A DNA stretch of 15,717 nucleotides from Dunaliella salina (lineage: Eukaryota; Chlorophyta; Chlorophyceae; Chlamydomonadales; Dunaliellaceae). The notes beneath the pieces were generated by a model. That model was not told the origin of the DNA, ran no database searches, and saw nothing but the letters and a program-made list of their open reading frames with translations. Shown here one piece after another: positions 1 to 9,299 of the stretch. The DNA is taken from the NCBI GenBank assembly GCA_002284615.2, contig MU069633.1, forward strand, positions 229,547 to 245,263. The letters are read 5' to 3'. Positions within the stretch are counted from its first letter, which is position 1. Every line of letters begins with the position of its first letter. Made by a program: the position numbers and the translations under genes.

Positions 1-60
<60 letters not shown>
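1..60. repeat. (AC)30 microsatellite at window edge
   Basis: Uninterrupted AC dinucleotides from the first base to position 60. The tract is cut by the window edge, so its real length is unknown. The opposite end of the window closes in the same repeat on the other strand. Confidence 0.98.
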
Positions 61-63
<3 letters not shown>

Positions 64-340
64 GGCGCTCTGCTGCCGACACCAGCAGCCGAGGGGGCCT
101 CACCCCCAGTGGCAGCCGGACCCAGCTGGCCATGTATCCTTTCAGCATGGATCAGCCCACCACACCTGCGCATGGAGGAGGCCAACAGCAAACCGCTGCA
201 GCATCATCCATGCATGCGCCAGGCGGAGTGGGTGCAGCACATGCACCCCCTGCTTCCACTGTGGCCTCTTCATCCCCTAACGTAGCCATGGGTGGCTCCA
301 GCAAGAAGGAGAAGGTGGGCACTCACAAATGGGATGCTGT
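61..340 (+). other. Possible coding fragment, Ala/Ser/Gln/Pro-rich
   Basis: I do not recognise a gene here. One plus-strand frame is open from the AC repeat through an ATG at 132 to a stop at 480-482. The part before the minisatellite (132 to about 330) is low in complexity: Gly/Gln, Ala/Ser and Pro runs, then a short basic patch SSKKEK. AAG|GTGGGC near 312-320 looks like a splice donor, so this could be an exon end, but no acceptor can be paired with it. After about 340 the frame only reads the tandem repeat. It may equally be chance openness in GC-rich repeat DNA. No domain is visible. Confidence 0.2.
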
Positions 341-660
341 GGCAATGGCATGGTGGCCATTTCGAGGAGAGCAGGGAAATGGCATGGTGGCCATTTCGAG
401 GGACAGGGCAATGGCATGGTGGCCATTTCAAGGGGCAGGGCATTACCAGGGAAAGAACAAGGGCATTGGCCGCGTAGGTTGACAGGGCGATGGCATAATG
501 GCCGTGGAAAGGGGCAGGGCAATAGCATGGTGGCTATGGAAAGGGGCAGGGCAATGGCACCCCTCAAAGGGTGGAAACTTAAGAGGGAAAAAACAATGGC
601 ATGGTGGCCTTGCAGAGGGGCCGGAATATCCTGTCCCTCTGCAATGGCATGGTGGCGTTG
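341..660. repeat. Degenerate 32-34 bp minisatellite
   Basis: The core GGCATGGTGGCCATT recurs at about 347, 381 and 413. Decayed versions follow near 491, 524, 598 and 646. They are separated by purine-rich spacers resembling TCGAGGGACAGGGCAAT. The first three units are nearly identical and later ones have drifted and lost phase. The core contains the near-palindrome ATGGCATGGTGGCCAT. Several overlapping frames on both strands stay open only because the unit is repeated, so I call no protein. Confidence 0.8.
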
Positions 661-1011
661 TAGGAGGAGAGGATGTCTGGAAGGAGCAGCCCCTGCGCAG
701 AAGCCTGCACAAAGAAGAGAAAGGACCACAAGAGTGCGCTACCTGCGGGCCACGTAAGAGACTCCACATTAGCAGGCATTCAGACCCCCCTGGCTTGGTC
801 GGCGCAGTTCTTGCTTTGTGGTTTCAGCAACAACAACAACACGGGCAAGGCACAATGTTCACAATCCACACAGTGTTCACAATGTCATGTGACAGGCAAA
901 AGGTTTGTTCCAGCTCCGCGCCCAAATCGACTCGTTCAGAGCATCCACACCTCATACCATGCGCATCATGAGTGTGCGAAGCGAATGTGCATAGCAGCGC
1001 GGCAGGCGCTG
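661..1011. other. Unassigned sequence
   Basis: No recognisable gene. It contains a short (CAA)n-like stretch near 828-840 and a local near-repeat of the CACAATGTTCACAATCC type around 850-885. Short open frames exist on both strands, but none carries a recognisable motif. Confidence 0.4.
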
Positions 1012-1252
1012 TGCAGAGTGCCCAGTGCCCAGTGCAAGAGCTGTGTGTGCGTGTGTGCAGTGCAGTGCAGTGCAGTGCGCAGGCATCGTTCAAAGAGCGA
1101 GCACCATGTGGAGTGAATGTGCTTGAGTCAGAGTGCACAAAGCAAAGTGCCCGGTGCCCAGTGCAAAGAGCTCACAGCAAAAGTGTGCAGTGTAAAGCGC
1201 AGGCAATGATCGAAGAGCAAGCACCAAAAGTGGAGAGAAGGTGCTTGAGTCA
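1012..1252. repeat. Diverged tandem duplication, ~115-125 bp unit
   Basis: Copy 1 (about 1015-1130) and copy 2 (about 1143-1251) share an ordered series of words. These are GTGCCCAGTGCCCAGTGCAA / GTGCCCGGTGCCCAGTGCAA, then GTGCAGTG, GCGCAGGCA, AAGAGCGAGCACCA / AAGAGCAAGCACCA, and GTGCTTGAGTCA at the end. Copy 1 also has an internal GTGCA expansion (1056-1078). The shared order and spacing show a direct duplication and not just low-complexity bias. Confidence 0.75.
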
Positions 1253-1327
1253 CATGAATGGGGATTGGGGAAATGGGGAATGGGTGCTTGGGACATGGGA
1301 AATGGGTGATTGGGTCACATGAATGGG
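1249..1327 (+). repeat. G-rich segment with G-quadruplex motif, flanked by 14 bp direct repeats
   Basis: GTCACATGAATGGG occurs at 1249-1262 and again at 1314-1327. Between them are repeated ATTGGG/AATGGG units. Positions 1260-1284 hold four G-tracts of 4, 4, 4 and 3 bases with loops ATT, AAAT and AAT. This satisfies the usual G3+N1-7 quadruplex pattern on the plus strand. It looks like a small tandem-repeat array bounded by a duplicated word. Confidence 0.75.
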
Positions 1328-1482
1328 ATGGTCAGAGCAGCTTTGTCACGACATTCATCGCAACATTCACGAGAAGGATCAGGACATTGCAAAGAACGCG
1401 AAAAAAGAAGGCTGTGCATGCACGAGGGACACAAAAGGATAGAAAGCAGTAACAGCATGAGCACATCTTCGCGTGCGTGCGG

Positions 1483-2683
<1,201 letters not shown>

Positions 2684-2752
2684 GTGTAGGTGTAGCTGTC
2701 ACTGACGTGTAGGTGTAGCTGTCACTGACGTGTAGGTGTAGCTGTCACTGAC
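2684..2752. repeat. 23 bp tandem repeat, three exact copies
   Basis: GTGTAGGTGTAGCTGTCACT plus GAC is present at 2684-2706, 2707-2729 and 2730-2752 without a mismatch. The unit junction creates TGACGT. Perfect identity suggests recent expansion. Confidence 0.97.
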
Positions 2753-3001
2753 AGTGTCGGTCTCTAGCCAGAGCATTTCATTTCAGCACCCGAGGCCTGA
2801 TGAAGCTGTCTGGACGTTTTTATTTGGGGGGGGTGAGCCAGGCAGTGCACGCAAGCCATCATGGGACTTGAAGGAGATGAGTTAGTGAGAATAGGCAGGT
2901 GCAGCAGAGAGGAAAGAGAAGAGGAGCAGGGAGGAGAAGTGGAGGGATGGGGCATCGAGGCAAGGCAACTCAGCAGACACTTTTGAGGGGGGAAGTGCTT
3001 G

Positions 3002-3003
<2 letters not shown>
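2753..3003. other. Unassigned purine-rich spacer
   Basis: Contains an eight-G run near 2826 and a GA-rich stretch at about 2900-2950. No gene or element boundary is visible. Confidence 0.4.

Positions 3004-3049
<46 letters not shown>
3004..3049. repeat. (GT)23 microsatellite
   Basis: Perfect GT dinucleotides, 46 bp. They lie just beyond a sequence resembling a LINE 3' end read on the minus strand (3074-3120). Confidence 0.97.
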
Positions 3050-3050
<1 letters not shown>

Positions 3051-3073
3051 AACAAATCGCATGCATCTTATAC

Positions 3074-3165
3074 TTAAGGTTACAACGCAACATTCACCTA
3101 CATGGGCAGCTGAGCAGATATTAAAGGACAGACAAACGGATGGATTAATGAATGTATTTGTGTAT
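3074..3165 (-). repeat. Dispersed repeat, probable LINE 3'-end fragment
   Basis: About 45 bases starting AAGGTTACA (3076-3120) match 5341-5385 closely, ending in the shared word GGGCAGCTGAGCAGA. At 5341 this sequence is the 3' end of a minus-strand LINE tail, directly before its (CCTTA)n tail. By homology, 3074-3165 is the truncated 3' end of another copy in the same orientation. Similarity fades beyond about 3120. Confidence 0.55.
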
Positions 3166-3268
3166 GAATGATTGCCTATGTTAGGTGGGGTTCCCAAATT
3201 TTGCAGCATCATGGCCCTCACGCCTGCCATGGACATGCTCACTCGCACATCCACGCGCATTGGCAGTG

Positions 3269-3538
3269 TAGGCGCCCTTGTTGCATATGTCAACATAGGT
3301 GCCCTTGTTGCATATGTCAACATAGGTGCCCTTGTTGCATATGTCAACACAGGCGCCCTTGTTGCATACGTCAACATAGGCGCCCTCGTTGCATAGGTCA
3401 ACATAGCAGCCCTTGGTGCATAGGTCAACATAGGCGCCCTTGTTGCATATGTAAACATGGGTGCCCTTGTTGCATATGTCAACATAGGCTCCCTTGTTGC
3501 ATATGTCAACATGGGCGCCCTTATTGCATATGCCAATA
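3269..3538. repeat. 27 bp minisatellite, ten copies
   Basis: Ten consecutive units based on GCCCTTGTTGCATATGTCAA, total unit length 27 bp, run from 3269 to 3538. A decayed eleventh follows. Units differ by one to a few substitutions and no indel is seen. Because 27 is a multiple of three, frames stay open through the array on both strands, giving nine-residue periodic peptides (such as LTYATRAPM on the minus strand). This is not evidence of translation. Spacers are absent, so it is not a CRISPR array. Confidence 0.95.
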
Positions 3539-3540
3539 TA

Positions 3541-4869
3541 GGCTCCCTCCCAATCAGTGGCATAGGCTGACTTATTGCATACCTGAGGAAGGACATGGGC
3601 TTGAATCTTGCACCTCAATTTTGCATCTTACAAAGACCATGACTGCGAGAGGTGCAGGTTGCCACTTCGGCTACGTTTCAGTGTCGCCTGTCGGGTGTGC
3701 TGTGAATTTGAGGCCTGTTGCGCACTTGTTGATAGGTTGTTGGGTGTGAACAACACGTAAACGGTTGGTGAGACTCTCTGCTAGCGCCAGTTCTGACTGT
3801 TGTTTTTTTCTTCAATGCACGCTGGCTACTTAGCGCAGACTTTTACTTTACTTCTAGTGTGAGCAAGGTAAGCAGGCAGGCAAGGAGATTCAGTGTTGCT
3901 GTGGATGTCAGGCAGAAGTGCGGTCAACCTGCTCCTTGTGCTCACAACAGTTCCACTGACATTCTCTAGTTTCACTTGTACCGTCGATCTTTTGCCCATG
4001 GTTATACTATGTCCTTTTGAGGGCCTGGAGAGTTGGGTTTTCACACTAATTGGGATTGAGTGGTCAGAAGAGCTGCATTGCTTGCATTTAGTAATTGGTA
4101 GGGCAGACTTGAAAAGTGGCAAGGACAGGATCCATGGCCCAAGCCTGTGATCCAAGTGAGCTGTTTGTACTTCGCACTTTTCGACTTTGAAGCTTGATGT
4201 GCACTAGTTGACGAATCAAAAAAAAAGGTTCAACGCAAGTTGCTATCATGTGTTCTCCCATTTTCATTTCTTTTCAAAAATGACGCACTGATGACCCGAG
4301 ATTGATGCACTTCTGACGCACTTCTGGGAATTTTTGCTCTCTTCTTGGGAAGAAGAGAGCATTGATGCAGCTCAGCGCTCACCGTGACTGAGGCTACAGA
4401 GGGTTCAAGCTTGCTATGCTCATGGCTCCCTTCTGGACCTTGCTCGCTGGTCTGGATCTTCTTTCTAATACTATTACATTAGTATATATAGCCAGCGTTT
4501 CGATCTTTCTGGACGTTTTGTGGGAGCCACTTTGGGGAATATTGACAGAAATTCTGAGCTGTTTATAACCTTTCTGGTGCCCAGCTTGTTTGGGTCTTTT
4601 TCACAACGAGAGTCTGCTGTTTCAAGAATGTGTTGAGCTCCAGCGGCATCTTCTCGGCCTGACATGTTTGTGACTAAGAAAATCCAGAAGTGGCCAATTA
4701 GGCTCATTAGACGAGAACTCTTAAAGCTGCTTCAAAAATTCAGCGCTTTCTGATATTACCTACCTGGTCACCCTAGAAAAGCTTGCAAGGTCCCTTGACT
4801 ACGAGACCCATCTCAAGGCAAACTGGAGCCCTTATGCTAGAGACAGGGTTCTGAGGGCCAACACTGGTA
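3541..4869. other. Unassigned region
   Basis: I recognise no gene. Open frames of roughly 75-110 codons exist on the minus strand (about 4155-3826 and 4707-4474), without family motifs. Other features are an A9 run near 4219, an imperfect direct repeat of TGACGCACTTCTG at about 4310-4325, and a short perfect hairpin described separately. It lies downstream (minus-strand sense) of a LINE tail and may hold decayed LINE sequence. Confidence 0.35.
4336..4360. other. Perfect 11 bp hairpin, 3 nt loop
   Basis: GCTCTCTTCTT (4336-4346), loop GGG, then AAGAAGAGAGC (4350-4360). It is preceded by a T5 run. No flanking gene suggests a terminator role, and it could be a remnant of a small inverted-repeat element. 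Confidence 0.7.
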
Positions 4870-5329
4870 TGTTTGGAACCAAATTTACACGTTGCTCCTT
4901 TTGACACCCCGCCTACGATGATGATTTCATGTACTACCTGGTTATGCATGCCCTCTCCAATTGCAAACACAATTACCCCAACTGCCACTTTAATGCTTCT
5001 CCCCATCCAGATAGGACACATCCTGAGCCCTGCAATGGGTATGTAAAGATGCATGCTTCATGCGAAGTGAAACCACGTGAGGGTGGGTACAAGAAATGAT
5101 GACATGCTTTTCATCTTGAAGGTCATCAGCAGTCGGACATAAGTCACAGTTAGGAGAAGAGCCAGGATTCCAGGTTGCGGTGTCATAACAGAGGGTATGA
5201 ACATGGCGTTTAAAGTGAGCCACGCTGCAAATAAGATGCTAGGGGAGATCAAGAAACATGTACTTGGGGAGTTTGAAAGGGGAAGGAGTGGCCACGGCTC
5301 TGTTTGTGGGCAAGGCGCACCATTGATAG
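4870..5329 (-). pseudogene. LINE reverse-transcriptase C-terminal fragment, copy 1 (zinc-binding region)
   Basis: The best minus-strand frame, about 5322 to 4990, matches the region downstream of the RT domain in LINE ORF2 proteins. It has a Leu-Pro-rich stretch (KLPKYMFLDLP), then VAHFKRHVHTL, then a C-x2-C ... H-x4-C cluster (CDLC, then KHVIISC) with DEKHV just before it. An in-frame TAG interrupts the segment after LDLP, and reading order is lost below about 4990, where similarity to the second copy becomes weak. The RT catalytic domain is absent, so the copy is 5' truncated. Its truncated 5' end lies exactly against the simple-sequence tail of copy 2. It is non-functional. Confidence 0.65.
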
Positions 5330-5346
5330 TAAGGTAAGGTAAGGTT
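5330..5346 (-). repeat. (CCTTA)n tail of LINE copy 2
   Basis: On the plus strand this reads TAAGG repeated three times, which is CCTTA on the minus strand. It ends the 3' untranslated sequence of the LINE tail at 5347-6110. Short tandem tails of this kind replace poly(A) in several LINE clades. Confidence 0.65.
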
Positions 5347-6110
5347 ACATCGCTATATCCGCCTACGAGGGCAGCTGAGCAGAAACACAGACCTGGAACT
5401 AGACAAGTCTTCGAAAATGTGTATAGAAATGTCAACTGTTGATAGTAAGTCAGTCCAAGATAAGGTACATGCGGTGATTACATGTCACACTGACCATGCC
5501 ACAGTCCTTGCCATACTCCCCTCAGAAAGCTTGGCATCCAACAACCCCAAGCCCACCGTAGGTGACCTTATTCCTCTAGCTCCTCCTGGGAAAAAACGTG
5601 AGACACATGTAGCAAATTGCCATCTGGAACAATGAAGTCTCTTACATCATAACCCAAACTGGCTTGAGGACTTAAAATGTGAAATTCTTGAAGGAAATTG
5701 GTACTACAGAAGCAGTCAACAGCTTGCAGAACGTCCCTCCCTTTCAAAGCACCTAGTAGTAGCATGTGCAGAAAAAGATTTGCGTTCTTTTTGTCGAGAC
5801 ACATACAAGGTTTACAAGGATAAGGCCTTCAGTCAAAAATTGCGACTGCTAGCCTGCTCGTAGAAGGCGATTAATTCATGAAGGAAAAATGGAAGTATAT
5901 TGTTGTTCTGATTTAAAAAAGCGGACACGTCATGAGATCCTGCCTTTGAGGACAAGGGAGCATATTTCCTGCGGAGAGAGGCCACCTGGGGATGTGTGCA
6001 ATGAAAGAGAACATGTTGTTCATCCTAGACGTTATCATCAGCCTCACAAAGACGAGACACATACAACGTGTTCGAAGTCTGAGGTCCAAAAAAAATCAGA
6101 CATAACATAG
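5347..6110 (-). pseudogene. LINE C-terminal fragment plus 3' untranslated region, copy 2
   Basis: The minus-strand frame from about 6050 reads RLCEADDNV, an in-frame TAG, then DEQHVLFHCTHPQVASLRRK. This is the same zinc-binding segment as copy 1 (DEKHV...C-THPHV). After a frameshift it reads FFLHELIAFYEQASSR and ends at a TGA near 5833. The remaining ~490 bp to 5347 has no coding match. It is best read as 3' untranslated sequence leading to the (CCTTA)n tail. Everything upstream, including the RT domain, is missing. Same orientation and family as copy 1. Confidence 0.65.
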
Positions 6111-6175
6111 AATCTTACATGCAACCCCTCAAGCAAGGATCCCAGATGGGCGACACCTAAAACAGGGTCTTTACC

Positions 6176-6747
6176 CAGAGGGGTGTCACTCAGGCCCAAA
6201 ATCAGGTGTTTTTTGCATGCTCTTGGCGCATGTGCCCCCCAACGGGCTGGTTTTAAACTGTATACTCATGTGTAGCCTGTTTTCCAGAGCACTGAACATT
6301 GTGACCAGCCGGCTGGGGGGCCCATGTCTTATTAGCCGCAGCGTGAACCCTACTTTTTGGCCTTTTTTTGGCCGTTTCTCACCACATCAGATCACCCACT
6401 GCACCAAATTACATGATTTTTGGCGCTCTGGGATTCTTATACGTAAGGAAAGCCATTGCAAAAAGAATGGAGGGAAAAGATTCAGTAGCTGGTGTTTGGT
6501 GGCGATATTAGCCATTTCTCACATAAAATGCAGGATCTGGATCTTCATGTACCTCATGAGCTTTAATACAATGTATCTATGTGCACAGGGTGACTTACTC
6601 AAATACAAACATATTCTCTGGTAGCTTATAATGTCAGCTACACATACATGCAAAAATTGTCTCAATCGGGTAAAGTGGCTGCGATTGGTAGCACGTTAAG
6701 CGCAAAAAAGGAGCATAGTTGGGCTATTGCCGAGTGACACCCCTCTG
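6176..6747. mobile_element. hAT-like miniature transposon (non-autonomous), ~572 bp
   Basis: The left end CAGAGGGGTGTCACTC (6176-6191) is matched perfectly by its reverse complement at the right end (6732-6747). The 8 bp TCTTTACC precedes it (6168-6175) and recurs at 6749-6756. One base at 6748 leaves a one-base ambiguity, and GTCTTTAC (6167-6174, 6748-6755) is equally valid. An 8 bp target duplication and a CAGRG-type terminus are typical of the hAT superfamily. The interior has no transposase-like frame; the longest open frame (6217-6624 plus) shows no known motif. The element sits inside an RNase H pseudogene whose sequence resumes at 6749. Confidence 0.8.
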
Positions 6748-6748
6748 G

Positions 6749-7240
6749 TCTTTACCTCCGAAAGCTGGAATATGCAGCAGGCAGGAGCATCTTTTTTCAT
6801 CCCGGAAGGCGTCGATTTCTTTAAAATTGTTTTCAATCTTAGTGACTATCACCTACATAATGAATCCAAAGGGCCAGGGACCGACAACTTTTTATTAATA
6901 GAGCAGAGCAAGCTGCAATTTTGTAGCCCTACAGCAAGGGCACACTTTAATTACATCTGAATTCAATTCTTCACTAAATCATTAGAAACCAGCTCCTCAA
7001 ACCCATGGGCGTGTCCACCCACTCACATGCACCATTACCCAACAGCATAATGACTGGTTAGTTTATTAGAGGGTCCCATACACTTGAACACAGTGCCTTT
7101 AGCAAAGGCAAATCACACACTGCTATCCTCGGTAACAAAGGCGCTGGTGCATGCTCTTCAAGCAGTAAAGTTGCCTGATGAAGCTGACACGGCACTCGAC
7201 CAGACAGAAAAAGCCCTTTCTTCCATAGTAACAGTAAAAG
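6749..7240 (+). pseudogene. Decayed RNase H domain of a LINE, plus strand
   Basis: Scattered plus-strand frames line up in order with the better-preserved RNase H at 9274-8600 (minus). The matching pieces are FTSESWNM (cf. FTPKIKDWRKM), NPKGQGPT (cf. KPNGHGPT), VALQQGHT (cf. VALQNEHT), NQLLKPMGV (cf. NQTHHPMRM), LEHS, and KSHTAILGNKGAGAC (cf. KAHSGIIGNEGADAC). Several frameshifts separate them. Catalytic positions are lost: the RAEL glutamate is replaced (RASC), the second aspartate is not preserved, and the final aspartate is Gly (GAGAC). The hAT-like element interrupts its upstream part. It cannot be functional. Confidence 0.65.
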
Positions 7241-7444
7241 TTTATGCTTGACAAAACCAGGATGCATGAAGGAAAGACCAAAGGAAATCTACACGATACA
7301 GAAAGAAAAGAAGAAAAGAAAAGTCTATGCAAGCCAAAGGCCGCGTGCATTAAGGGAAGAACCCCTAACAAAAGTTAAGGCCTCACCAGGAGGCCCTCCA
7401 CCTAAACTAGACGAAACTAGCCTAGGAGAGAACAGGAGACAAAT
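7241..7444. other. Spacer between opposed retroelement fragments
   Basis: Holds an A/G-rich tract (about 7296-7325) and no clear coding match. From the plus-strand side it follows the RNase H fragment. From the minus-strand side it would be the 3' untranslated region of the large retroelement whose ORF stops at 7445. Confidence 0.4.
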
Positions 7445-9274
7445 CTAATGGTGATCCGGGGGATTGCTTGTCATGCCCTTGAGTGCTCGGACTCTCCTTC
7501 TTCCATCCTCAGCCGCTGCCGCGTGCCCAGCAAACCCCCTCCCAGATGCTCCATGAAAGCAAAGTGCATGTCTAATATTAATGATGGTGGATAATCTTTG
7601 GATGGCATGGTCCTTGAGCTGAGAAGCTAGCGTTTCAGCTTTTTGTTTGGTCAGGCTCAGATTTATTAGAGGTGTAATCGTTGTAAATCGTGCCACCCAC
7701 ACCAATTAAGATGATGTGCAAAATAACTTTGTTAGTTTTGTTTGGATTTCTGCGGGTTTTTAGTCTGGCTATGGTGTGAGGATGTTGGGTCACTGCATGT
7801 TCAAAAGTGATGAAGGGATTTGTGTCGGGACAGAATTTTAGTTTAACGAGGTGAATTTCCCTATCTTGTGGTGGGATCTTGGTAGGGTCAAGGTGGGCTT
7901 GCCTGCCTGGGATATGGCGCACAAATAGAGCATCAGGGCGGCTTTGGTGCCGTGCAGGTGAGGCAGCGCCATTTGGGAAAACCCTGTCTGAAATAGCTCT
8001 AGCCTAGAGGTCTGAGAGGTGTTTTCAGGGACTTGTATGCCTTGATCCAGAAGTCTGTCATGATTGCAGCCATCCATGCTAATGAGGGATGAGCCATAAC
8101 GGCCTTTACTGAGGGCTTCTATACAGAGACTAAGGGCTGCATGGTGTCTGTTGGTGGGCATCCCACTCATTGTTGGGTTGTTACACCTAAAGAGAGCATG
8201 GTAAATGTTGTCTGTGTTTGCACAGTGTGGGCATCTATCAGAACTGGAGAAGTTGAAGGCATGGCTCTATGTGTACAGTGTATCCATTCGATATTTCATA
8301 AGATTTATTTGTTGTTTAAGGATGATTTTTGGATTTTTCCAGAAGGAGTTGCTGATCTCCTTGTTTGCAAGCTGAGAGATTGGGTTGTGAGCTTCAGTGT
8401 TTGCATTGGTGGTGGATGGTGTGGCATCGTTAAACTTCTGCCATCTTTGGTAGTGGTAGCCAGAGGTGTTAGCAGAGCCAAGTCTGTGTTTCTTTTGCAT
8501 GTGTGTTTTAAGTTTATCGCTCAGGTTGGTGAGATAGTGTATTGGGAAAGTGTGGTGCCTGCCATCATTTTGTGTGGAAGTGGTCTTCAGTAAAAGCCAA
8601 TAAAAATTGTGGGAAAGGTCCCTGGCATCTGGAAGTGCAATGTCCAAGGTGTCTGAGAGGGCTGCGGTGCGAGCGCAAGCGTCAGCCCCCTCATTTCCTA
8701 TGATTCCAGAGTGGGCTTTGACTTTAAAAAAATGGATAGGGTGAGGGGAGTGTTCTAATATGGTTGATATTGCATGGATGAGCTCTGCATGTAGGTGATA
8801 CCTCATGCGCATGGGATGATGGGTTTGATTAGAAATTTGAAAGAGGCAGGATGCACTATCAGTGGCAATTTTAGTGTGCTCGTTTTGGAGTGCCACGAGG
8901 ATACCCACAAGTTCTGCTCTGGTGATGGTATTGGTAGGCCCGTGCCCATTGGGTTTTATGGTCAGTTGCAAGTGTTGGGAGGGTTGAGTAGTGTCCCTTC
9001 CTAGCTTGTAAACACCTGAACCTGATAGCAGTGGGGAATCGTCACCTTTGTATTTGATCACACTGCCATCATTGTAGGTCATTTTCCTCCAATCCTTGAT
9101 TTTGGGTGTGAACGTCCTTCTGAAGTTGGCAGGGGTGAATGGTACCCTTTCTTGAGGGCACTTGTGTGTGCAGCTATGGGTGTCCGGGGGGGGTGATTGG
9201 AATTTCTGCTTCCAAGTGTTTGATGTAAGGTGTTGGTGTGTTCGCACTGGCGTGACTGGATTTGGAGTATCCAA
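7445..9274 (-). pseudogene. RNase H - CCHC knuckle - restriction-like endonuclease segment of LINE ORF
   Basis: The frame opens on the minus strand by 9274 (no ATG there; it is an internal segment). RNase H catalytic residues are all present, counting from 9274: D69 (YNDGS), E121 (TRAELV), D139 (ATDSA) and D198 (GADAC), with H188 in KAHSG. At 8267-8269 an in-frame TAG interrupts. The same frame then continues through C-x2-C-x7-H-x4-C (8233-8183) and RHHAALSLCIEAL to about 8000. A frameshift leads to RPDALFV (7940 onward) and IHLVKLKFC, the expected PD...(D/E)xK core, but with Lys where an acidic residue is expected. Another frameshift near 7690 precedes the C-terminus NPPDHH and a TAG at 7447-7445. 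RNase H would remove RNA from the cDNA hybrid and the endonuclease would nick the target. As it stands the ORF is broken. Confidence 0.8.
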
Positions 9275-9299
9275 GGGTGGCCAACTAGCTTCTGGAGCA

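Noticed and set aside
3269..3538. CRISPR-like array
   Set aside because: The 27 bp units are directly adjacent with no unique spacers, in a eukaryotic repeat-rich context.
4474..4707. 77-codon minus-strand frame with basic C-terminus as a small gene
   Set aside because: No recognisable motif, no matching element copy and no flanking signals. Its length is expected by chance in this region.
6217..6624. 135-codon plus-strand frame inside the hAT-like element as a transposase
   Set aside because: No transposase motif, far too short for hAT, and composition like the surrounding non-coding DNA.
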